10,000 nt of DNA from contig NZ_JAIWON010000056.1 in assembly GCF_020216885.1 (NCBI RefSeq), positions 1 through 10,000 on the forward strand, read 5' to 3'. The notes under the pieces are model-generated. The model was given only the letters and a program-made list of their open reading frames with translations. It was not told the origin of the DNA and made no database searches. Of this stretch, positions 4,366 through 10,000 are shown piece after piece (the first letter of the stretch is position 1; every line of letters starts with the position of its first letter). Source of the DNA: Zymomonas sp. (GTDB taxonomy: Bacteria > Pseudomonadota > Alphaproteobacteria > Sphingomonadales > Sphingomonadaceae). The position numbers and the translations under genes are program-made.

Positions 4366-7185
4366 TCATTTTTTCAAATGGGCTAAAACAGAAAAAGCAT
4401 TGGGAATATCAGGCTGTTTTTTAAAAGAAGCCTGCCTCCGCTTTACGCCCCGCCATACCCATTGCGGCTTATCCTCTTTAATAGAGATATCCTTTTTCTG
4501 CTTTTTATCTGCCGGATAAAAACCCAATTTCAACATCAACTTGGCAAAAGCATCCGGTTTCAAACCCATAGCCTGCATCATGCGCTGATCGGGGGTAAAG
4601 GAGGCCTTCTGCGGCGCGCTATCTTTGTTTTTTGAAGCCTTTTCTTTCTTCTTTTGATCGCCTTCCTTCGGCTGTTTCTTGGCGGATATCGGCAAAGATT
4701 CTGCCACTTTCACCCTTCTCGAAGTATTTTTTTTAACCGCTCCTTCGGCGGAATTATCATCCCTCTTTTTCACCTTTTTCGACAAAGGCAAAGCGACCTT
4801 TTTTTCTTTTTTCTGCCCAGAAGAGGGAGTTGGCGGATCAATTTTACTATGAGCGGCGTTTTTATCCGTTTTTTGAGATGGCCGCCGATCGTGAACCATC
4901 GTTGCCAATTTTTCGGCACTGTCTACCCGCAACATCTGGCTTCCCAAAGACCGGAAGCCAACCCATCCAGCCATTTCCACAGCATCACTCTCAAGAGGCG
5001 TTTCTATTGCCGAACCCAGATTTTTCGGAATGAAAGACAAAAGACGATTATGAAAAACAGCCAATAACGCTAATCGCCAGTCAATCGCTTTCGGCTTTAG
5101 CAAAGCGGGCATAAAAATATCCAGCCGCCCGAAACGAATACCCAAAACCGCTGCTTGTTTTTTCAAAGGGCGGTTCAGCATTTTCAGAATGTCATCGATT
5201 TCGACACGGGGAAGACAACCGCCTTTTTCGACCAGAGACGCCAATAATGCCCGCAAAGAAGGGGGTGTGGTGGATAATTCCGATAACTCTGCCAATTTAA
5301 CCAGACTACCCAAGGTCTGCTGGATATTACCCTTTAACCATGTAACCAGTCGCTCTTCGATCTGCTTTTGATCGATCGGTGATAAACGATCCAGTTTCCG
5401 GCTTAACTTTACCCGAGGCATTAAAAACGATTTTCCACGCTCTAAATCAGCAACCAGATATCCACGCCAGCTTATCCCGATCTTTTCACCTTTTTCTAAA
5501 AGAAGCGAGAAAGCCTTATCCTCATCTTCTTGCAAGGCTTTGGCGCGCCTTGTCAATTCACCGCCTAAACGACGTTCTGCTGCCGCATGTAACCGTTTCA
5601 TATCGCCATGACGGGCGGCCGGATCAACATGGAAAGAGAAACCGTCCAATCGCCCAATGGATTCTCCTCCGACCAGAACCACACCATCTTCTGAAAACTC
5701 TGTTGGCAACATATCCAAAGCCGCCTTTCCCATATCCTGCATCAAGATAGAGGTGCGACGATCAACAAAACGCTGGGTTAATCTTTCATGCAAAGCATCC
5801 GATAATTTTTCTTCTAATGTGCGCGTTCTTTCAGCCCATTTCGCCGGATTTTCTAACCAATCCGATCGGTGGGCAATATAGGCCCAAATACGAATACCCG
5901 CTAAACGCTCGGATAAAGTTGGGACATCCCCTTGGACATTGTCCAATTTGACGATTTCATCCGCAAACCAACTGACAGGTAAGTAGCCATTACCTTCAGT
6001 CAGATAACCAAAAATTCGCCGAACCAAACGACTATGGGCTTCGATGCCGGTTTTTCTGAAATCAGGCAAGCCACAGACCGCCCATAACCGTTTCACAGCC
6101 AAAGAAGAGCGTGCCCGATCTTTGATAACCGGATCTTCTGCCAATTTATGCAGAACGGCCAAATCATAACTTTCGGGTGCCGCCCGCAATAAAGGCAGCC
6201 CGGGTTTACGCTCCAAAGACGCAATCAACGCATCCAAACGGCTGACATCCGGCTGCCCTTCCCGCCAATAGAGATATTCCGCAGGAGAAAAATGATGTTC
6301 TTCGATCGCGGAAACTTCTTCTTCGCGAAATTCCAGCGTTTCACCGGGCCATTGCAGCACTCCAAAACTGCCATCACGCTGATATCGTCCGGCACGGCCA
6401 GCAATCTGTGCCATTTCAGGAATGGTCAGCCTCCGAACCTGCCTTCCGTCAAATTTAGTCAAAGAGGCAAAGGCGACATGGGTGACATCCATATTCAACC
6501 CCATGCCAATGGCATCAGTCGCCACCAGATAATTGACTTCTCCCGCCTGAAACATTTCGACTTGGGCATTTCTGGTGCGAGGCGACAACGCCCCCATAAC
6601 AACCGCAGCCCCACCGCGCAGACGACGCAGCATTTCTGCCGTGGCGTAAACTTCCTCGGCTGAAAAGGCGACAACTGCCGAACGTGGGGGCAAACGCGAT
6701 AATTTGGTTGCTCCACTATAGGACAGAGTAGAAAAACGGGGACGACTGACGATTTCAATCCCTGGGATTAAACGCCGCAACAAAGGCCGGAGCGCATCCG
6801 ACCCTAAAAACATCGTTTCTTCTCTCCCTCTCAAATTCAACAAACGATCGGTAAAGACATGCCCCCGCTCGCGATCACAGCCTAATTGCACTTCATCCAA
6901 AGCGGCAAAGGCAAAATCACGATTCATCGGCATAGATTCTGCGGTGCAGAGAAAATATTGGGCTTTCTCCGGCAAAATCTTTTCTTCGCCCGTAATCAAA
7001 GCGACACGATCAGCGCCTTTGATTTCGACCACGCGATCATAAACCTCACGTGCCAATAACCTTAAAGGAAATCCTATAACACCTGATGTATAGGAACACA
7101 TCCGCTGAACCGCTAAATGGGTCTTTCCGGTATTGGTCGGGCCCAAAACAGCGATAACAGATGACGAAGAAGAAAGACGGGACAT
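4366..7185 (-). CDS. SUV3/MgpS-like DEXH-box RNA helicase with Lys-rich C-terminal tail
   Basis: A 939-residue superfamily 2 helicase related to mitochondrial SUV3, the RNA helicase partner of the mitochondrial degradosome. Motifs in order: Walker A GPTNTGKT (15-22), ALDEVQ Walker B (95-100), FLGSDALRP (126-134), motif V ATDAIGMGLN (222-231) and motif VI QIAGRAGR (260-267). A SUV3-type C-terminal region follows to about residue 500, then a largely helical region of unknown role. Residues about 766-865 are dominated by Lys, Ser, Pro and Asp and look disordered, a likely RNA-contact tail. A short ordered end (WVWRGVKRR near 907, then FSVLAHLK) resembles the conserved terminus of alphaproteobacterial homologues. 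The ATG at 7185 has AAGG only four bases upstream, a tight spacing, but Walker A lies just inside, so the start is sound. RNA processing or turnover is inferred from the family. Confidence 0.9.
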   Translation of the reverse strand: MSRLSSSSSVIAVLGPTNTGKTHLAVQRMCSYTSGVIGFPLRLLAREVYDRVVEIKGADRVALITGEEKILPEKAQYFLCTAESMPMNRDFAFAALDEVQLGCDRERGHVFTDRLLNLRGREETMFLGSDALRPLLRRLIPGIEIVSRPRFSTLSYSGATKLSRLPPRSAVVAFSAEEVYATAEMLRRLRGGAAVVMGALSPRTRNAQVEMFQAGEVNYLVATDAIGMGLNMDVTHVAFASLTKFDGRQVRRLTIPEMAQIAGRAGRYQRDGSFGVLQWPGETLEFREEEVSAIEEHHFSPAEYLYWREGQPDVSRLDALIASLERKPGLPLLRAAPESYDLAVLHKLAEDPVIKDRARSSLAVKRLWAVCGLPDFRKTGIEAHSRLVRRIFGYLTEGNGYLPVSWFADEIVKLDNVQGDVPTLSERLAGIRIWAYIAHRSDWLENPAKWAERTRTLEEKLSDALHERLTQRFVDRRTSILMQDMGKAALDMLPTEFSEDGVVLVGGESIGRLDGFSFHVDPAARHGDMKRLHAAAERRLGGELTRRAKALQEDEDKAFSLLLEKGEKIGISWRGYLVADLERGKSFLMPRVKLSRKLDRLSPIDQKQIEERLVTWLKGNIQQTLGSLVKLAELSELSTTPPSLRALLASLVEKGGCLPRVEIDDILKMLNRPLKKQAAVLGIRFGRLDIFMPALLKPKAIDWRLALLAVFHNRLLSFIPKNLGSAIETPLESDAVEMAGWVGFRSLGSQMLRVDSAEKLATMVHDRRPSQKTDKNAAHSKIDPPTPSSGQKKEKKVALPLSKKVKKRDDNSAEGAVKKNTSRRVKVAESLPISAKKQPKEGDQKKKEKASKNKDSAPQKASFTPDQRMMQAMGLKPDAFAKLMLKLGFYPADKKQKKDISIKEDKPQWVWRGVKRRQASFKKQPDIPNAFSVLAHLKK

Positions 7186-7387
7186 AACGCCTTATAATGT
7201 CGGAAGTTACAGGATAAAAGGCAAGCTATTATCCTTAATCGATTTTCAATATTAAATTTTCTGATTAAAGGCAGCCCCAGCCAATATTTTTAGCAAAAGC
7301 CTTTTCCGTTCATCGCAAATTAAGCTATATCCCATCGCAATTATTGAATTTTCCTCTGTTTTTTCCGTCAAAGAAGTCGAATCTTTA

Positions 7388-7409
7388 CCGGATACAAAGG
7401 TTTATCCGG
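7388..7409. repeat. Perfect 7-base inverted repeat CCGGATA/TATCCGG
   Basis: CCGGATA (7388-7394) and TATCCGG (7403-7409) flank an 8-base spacer, about 130 bases before the M23 peptidase start. It could be a regulator binding site or an RNA hairpin. CCGGAT occurs again at 7512-7517. Confidence 0.5.
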
Positions 7410-7414
7410 CAAAA

Positions 7415-7425
7415 CCCCTATGGGG
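7415..7425. repeat. Small GC hairpin CCCC-TAT-GGGG
   Basis: A perfect 4-base GC stem with a 3-base loop lies five bases beyond the CCGGATA repeat. On the minus strand it is followed by TTTT, giving a short terminator-like form, but no minus-strand gene ends here. Confidence 0.35.
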
Positions 7426-7493
7426 CTTAACCGTTTTCAGGCCAAACAGACCTAGATGAAACGACCTAGTCCCAAAAAGACATTGACGATTGA

Positions 7494-7513
7494 GGCCTTT
7501 AAGAATCAAGGCC
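7494..7513 (+). repeat. Leader hairpin before the M23 peptidase gene
   Basis: GGCCTT (7494-7499) and AAGGCC (7508-7513) form a perfect 6-base stem with an 8-base loop, ending 12 bases before the GAGG ribosome site at 7526-7529. It would sit in the mRNA leader close to the ribosome site without covering it. Confidence 0.4.
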
Positions 7514-7538
7514 GGATTTAGTATCGAGGTTGTAAACA

Positions 7539-9110
7539 ATGGCAGAAGGTGCCACCCCATCGAATGGATCGCCCATTCATCATCACGACAGCAGAGAAAA
7601 TCTGCCTTTAAAAATGATGATCGACAGATTGCGGGCGTTTACAACAGCACCGGCTATCCCGACCTCTTCGGCTTCCGACTGGCTCCAGCTTAAAACATGG
7701 ATGCTCCGTGATGATTGGGTCGTTAATCTGGCGGAATCCATTGGTTCCGCCCGCTGGTGGCGCGGTGCTTTTTCTCTAACAGGTTTGATTACCGCTGCAT
7801 TATTGACCCATCCAGCCGGCCATATCACTTTTCTTCCGCCAGAAAGTGAAGCAGTCGCCCCCATCATCAAATCCAACCCACAAAAAACACCTTTATCGAC
7901 GGCGATTGTCGGGATGGATCATTTCTTTCCGGCACCACCACAAACAGGCATTATGCCGACCCAAAGCGAGGCCATGCCTTCACCAACAGCGCCCATTCGT
8001 TATCTTAAAAAAGAAAATGGAATAGCGCTTAGCCGGATATTCGAGAAAGCCGGACTTTCAACCCAAGAAGCGCAAGAAATTGAAAAATTGATCTCAAGCA
8101 ACCTCCCCGACAACAACATCGGGGAAGATACTGCTTTTCATTTTATCACCTTGCCGCCCGCTAGCCCGTTACAAGCGCATCGTCTTAGTCATCTGAATTT
8201 TCAGGCTTCTTTTGACAGTATGGTCAATATTGATCGCGAAAAAGACGGATTCAAACTAACAAAATATCCGATACCTTTTATGACCCGCCCTATAAAATTC
8301 AGTTTTTCGGTTGAAAAAAGCATACGGGAAGATAGCCGAATGGCGGGTATCCCGACATCACTGGCTTCTAAAATAGAAGAATTACTCAAGAAACAACTTA
8401 CAAATCCTCGCCTGTTTATCCGCCACCAAACGCGGCTTGATATTGTCTTGAACCAGCGGGAAAATAGCTTGGGTGAGAAAGAAATTGGCGACCCACTCTA
8501 TATCGCTTTAACGCAAAGCCATACGTCCGACACAAAAAAACCGATAGCACAACTCCGACTTTTCAAATGGGAAAAAGACGGGCAAAGTTACTGGCTGGAC
8601 GACAAAGGACAGGCACCGCTTGTCAGTGTCAATAATTTCATTCTTCCCGTTGCAGGACGGATAACCTCCTCGTTCGGATATCGCTTTCATCCTATTTTAG
8701 GCTTTGGCCGCCTGCATAAAGGTATTGATATCAGCAGCAGCTATGGAACGCCTATCAAAGCGGCTTCAACCGGTCGGGTTATTTTTGCAGGTCGTAAATC
8801 AGGCTATGGTAATTTTGCGCTTATTGATCATGGGCAAGGGATTGAAACCGCCTATGCGCATATGAGCTGCCTTCACGTTCATCAAGGACAGAGTGTCTCG
8901 CAAGGCCAAGTGATCGGACAAATCGGGACAACTGGCCTTTCAACAGGGCCCCATCTCCATTACGAACTGCATTACAATTCTGTACCGGTCAATCCTGATC
9001 ATTTTGTCCAATCGGCACATTATCAGTTAACAGGACAAGACTTAGCCGCTTTCAAGAAAAGAACCACAGAAATGCTTGCCTTAGCCGATTCCACTTCCAA
9101 GCAAAGCTAA
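7539..9110 (+). CDS. Membrane-anchored M23 (LytM-type) zinc metallopeptidase
   Basis: A 523-residue cell-wall peptidase expected to cut peptide bonds in peptidoglycan from the periplasmic side. Residues 1-70 are cytoplasmic-looking, a short hydrophobic segment at about 76-91 anchors the protein, and a Pro-rich linker follows to about 155. A segment near 160-185 (ALSRIFEKAGLSTQEA) resembles the LysM/OapA-like domain of MepM-type proteins. The M23 domain spans about 370-485. Zinc ligands are visible: His393 and Asp397 in HKGID, and His474 in HLHYE. His441 (AYAHMS) and His472 are the catalytic histidines, so it looks active rather than a degenerate EnvC/NlpD type. GAGG at 7526-7529 lies nine bases before the ATG, supporting this start. 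Endopeptidase (MepM-like) is the most likely role, but the cross-link specificity is unknown. Confidence 0.88.
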   Translation: MAEGATPSNGSPIHHHDSRENLPLKMMIDRLRAFTTAPAIPTSSASDWLQLKTWMLRDDWVVNLAESIGSARWWRGAFSLTGLITAALLTHPAGHITFLPPESEAVAPIIKSNPQKTPLSTAIVGMDHFFPAPPQTGIMPTQSEAMPSPTAPIRYLKKENGIALSRIFEKAGLSTQEAQEIEKLISSNLPDNNIGEDTAFHFITLPPASPLQAHRLSHLNFQASFDSMVNIDREKDGFKLTKYPIPFMTRPIKFSFSVEKSIREDSRMAGIPTSLASKIEELLKKQLTNPRLFIRHQTRLDIVLNQRENSLGEKEIGDPLYIALTQSHTSDTKKPIAQLRLFKWEKDGQSYWLDDKGQAPLVSVNNFILPVAGRITSSFGYRFHPILGFGRLHKGIDISSSYGTPIKAASTGRVIFAGRKSGYGNFALIDHGQGIETAYAHMSCLHVHQGQSVSQGQVIGQIGTTGLSTGPHLHYELHYNSVPVNPDHFVQSAHYQLTGQDLAAFKKRTTEMLALADSTSKQS

Positions 9111-9152
9111 AAGCGTTACCGCCAAACATCATGCCGAAGCAATCCGATCGCC

Positions 9153-9188
9153 TTTTGATATAGTCTTAGTGGAAAGCTAGTATCAAAA
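9153..9188. terminator. Convergent stem-loop between the M23 peptidase and cyclo-ligase genes
   Basis: TTTTGATA (9153-9160) pairs perfectly with TATCAAAA (9181-9188). The stem continues inward as TAG/CTA and CTT/AAG with single bulged bases around a 6-base loop. The right arm contains the TGA stop (9185-9183) of the minus-strand gene. It probably ends or protects both convergent transcripts. It is AT-rich and lacks a clean U-run beyond the arms. Confidence 0.5.
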
Positions 9189-9845
9189 ACCTATCCATTC
9201 TTTTTCGGTAGCGACCGCGTGAAGGGGCATATCCCAAGCCTCAACCGGAATAGCCGCCGCCTCTTGAATACTCCAAGCCACGCCGATCCGAATAGCCTCA
9301 GGATAGGCTTTGAAACTGCGATCATAATAGCCGCCGCCTCGCCCCAAACGGCGCAAAGAGCGATCAAAACCCACTAAGGGCGTTAAAATAATATCCGGCA
9401 TTATCTTTTCAGATTCTGCAACCGGCTGCAAAATACCGCCGTTTTTCTCTTCCAAAGGATCACCAGGCCACCAGCGATGGAAATCGAGAGGCGCGTCTTT
9501 TTCAACAATTCTCGGCAGTAAAGGCGTGATACCAGCGTCAATCGCCTGCAAAAAAATAGGCAAAGGGTCGACTTCGCCATCATTGGGCAAATAAGCCGAA
9601 ATAGAGCGTGCTTTTCCGAAATGACTACGAATATGTTCAGCCAACATCAGGGTAAAAATCAAACCATCGGCTTTCCAAGAAGGATGATCAGCCAAAGCCT
9701 TACGACGCTGACGAAATAATTTTCGCAGGGATTTTTTATCAGCCAATGACGCTATTGACTGAATATTATCCGATGTATCCCCTTCTTTCAGAAGATCAGA
9801 AACAGAGAAAAGGGAAGACGACGCAACGGACACAGGCTTCTCCAT
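9183..9845 (-). CDS. 5-formyltetrahydrofolate cyclo-ligase
   Basis: Cytoplasmic enzyme that converts 5-formyltetrahydrofolate to 5,10-methenyltetrahydrofolate with ATP, recovering a storage or inhibitory folate. The family core is clear: the basic start KKSLRKLFRQRRKAL (37-51), the folate-site DGEVDP (89-94), and the ATP-loop stretch VGFDRSLRRLGRGGGYYDR (158-176), in which GRGGGYYDR replaces the more usual GxGKGYYDR. It ends in HAVATEKEWI. The ATG at 9845 gives 220 residues, about 33 more than usual before the conserved core, and has no ribosome site. A TTG at 9746 just before ADKKSL would give a typical 187 residues but also lacks one. The start is therefore unsettled. Known as ygfA or fau in E. 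coli, where it lies beside the 6S RNA gene. Confidence 0.9.
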   Translation of the reverse strand: MEKPVSVASSSLFSVSDLLKEGDTSDNIQSIASLADKKSLRKLFRQRRKALADHPSWKADGLIFTLMLAEHIRSHFGKARSISAYLPNDGEVDPLPIFLQAIDAGITPLLPRIVEKDAPLDFHRWWPGDPLEEKNGGILQPVAESEKIMPDIILTPLVGFDRSLRRLGRGGGYYDRSFKAYPEAIRIGVAWSIQEAAAIPVEAWDMPLHAVATEKEWIGF

Positions 9846-10000
9846 CCAAGCACAGAAAAATATTCATTATCTTCTTAATTTTGTTGTTATTTTGCTTTTT
9901 TCAACCCGTTTTTTTGAAAGAAGGCATAACGATCCCAAAGTTAAAATAAAAACGCGCCTTGTTCTTTCTGCAACGCCTCTCGAAAGCGGATATATCAAGA
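9846..10000. other. AT-rich region upstream of the cyclo-ligase, without a recognised gene
   Basis: No reading frame here has family features. A short plus-strand frame (9746-9949) encodes a hydrophobic stretch but is antisense to the cyclo-ligase start, and I do not accept it. In many proteobacteria zapA and 6S RNA lie upstream of this gene. I cannot identify either in the part visible. Confidence 0.4.
9942..9976 (-). terminator. Possible terminator of a minus-strand transcript entering from the right edge
   Basis: On the minus strand GCGTTG (9976-9971) can pair with CAA and CGC (9961-9959 and 9956-9954) past a two-base bulge, with a 9-base loop. A T-rich run with two As (TTTTTATTTTA, 9952-9942) follows. 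The stem is short. It would end a gene or small RNA starting beyond base 10000. Confidence 0.35.

Larger units (their letters stand above)
7186..7538. other. 353-base divergent intergenic region with several inverted repeats
   Basis: The region lies between the divergent helicase and M23 peptidase genes and should hold both promoters. No coding frame is apparent. Its left half is AT-rich and contains the direct repeat CATCGCAA at 7311 and 7333. Its right half carries three stem-loops (7388-7409, 7415-7425, 7494-7513). I could not pick a convincing -35/-10 pair for either gene. Confidence 0.6.

Noticed and set aside
4654..5881. Several plus-strand reading frames of 60-137 codons within the helicase region
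   Set aside because: They are antisense to a well-supported helicase with intact motifs, have low-complexity or Phe-rich sequence mirroring the Lys-rich tail, and lack family features.
7490..7693. Plus-strand frame overlapping the start of the M23 peptidase
   Set aside because: It lies in another frame of the peptidase gene, lacks a ribosome site and has no recognisable domain.
9746..9949. Plus-strand 67-residue frame with a hydrophobic stretch near its end
   Set aside because: It overlaps the 5' part of the cyclo-ligase antisense. Its hydrophobic stretch comes from T-rich intergenic DNA, and it has no family resemblance.

Overview
This window looks like chromosomal housekeeping DNA from an alphaproteobacterium of moderate GC content. 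The best overall match is a sphingomonad-type organism such as Zymomonas. This rests on a MetX/MetW pair, a 7Fe ferredoxin FdxA, a CarD regulator and an SUV3-like helicase of the alphaproteobacterial type, together with AT-rich intergenic DNA. The genus is recognised by eye and was not tested. I see no insertion sequence, prophage, CRISPR array, tRNA or rRNA.

Layout, left to right. Positions 3-893 (+) hold the 3' four-fifths of metX, coupled through a TAATG overlap to metW (893-1540, +); both serve methionine synthesis. A convergent stem-loop separates them from a minus-strand membrane-anchored GIN/DUF2807 beta-repeat protein (2310-1549). A small DUF1330 protein follows (2689-2390, minus), then an AT-rich gap with two tandem terminators. 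Next, all on the minus strand, come carD (3468-2914), fdxA (4135-3797) and a 939-residue SUV3/MgpS-type DEXH RNA helicase (7185-4366). A 353-base divergent intergenic region rich in short inverted repeats leads to a plus-strand M23 (LytM-type) cell-wall peptidase (7539-9110). This converges on a minus-strand 5-formyltetrahydrofolate cyclo-ligase (9845-9183). The last 150 bases hold only a possible terminator for a minus-strand transcript entering from the right.

How the genes relate. MetX makes the activated homoserine ester for sulfhydrylation, and MetW is its functional partner in many proteobacteria. Helicase, fdxA and carD form an order that I recall as common in alphaproteobacteria, usually with a small S4-domain RNA-binding gene between helicase and fdxA. 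No such gene fits in the 230-base gap here. The cyclo-ligase feeds one-carbon folate metabolism, but nothing in the sequence ties it to the met genes at the other end.

I found no convincing undescribed system. The items most worth a second look are the inverted-repeat cluster at 7388-7513, the hairpin between fdxA and carD, the missing S4 gene, the uncertain start of the cyclo-ligase, and the right edge, where a 6S RNA might lie just outside the window.
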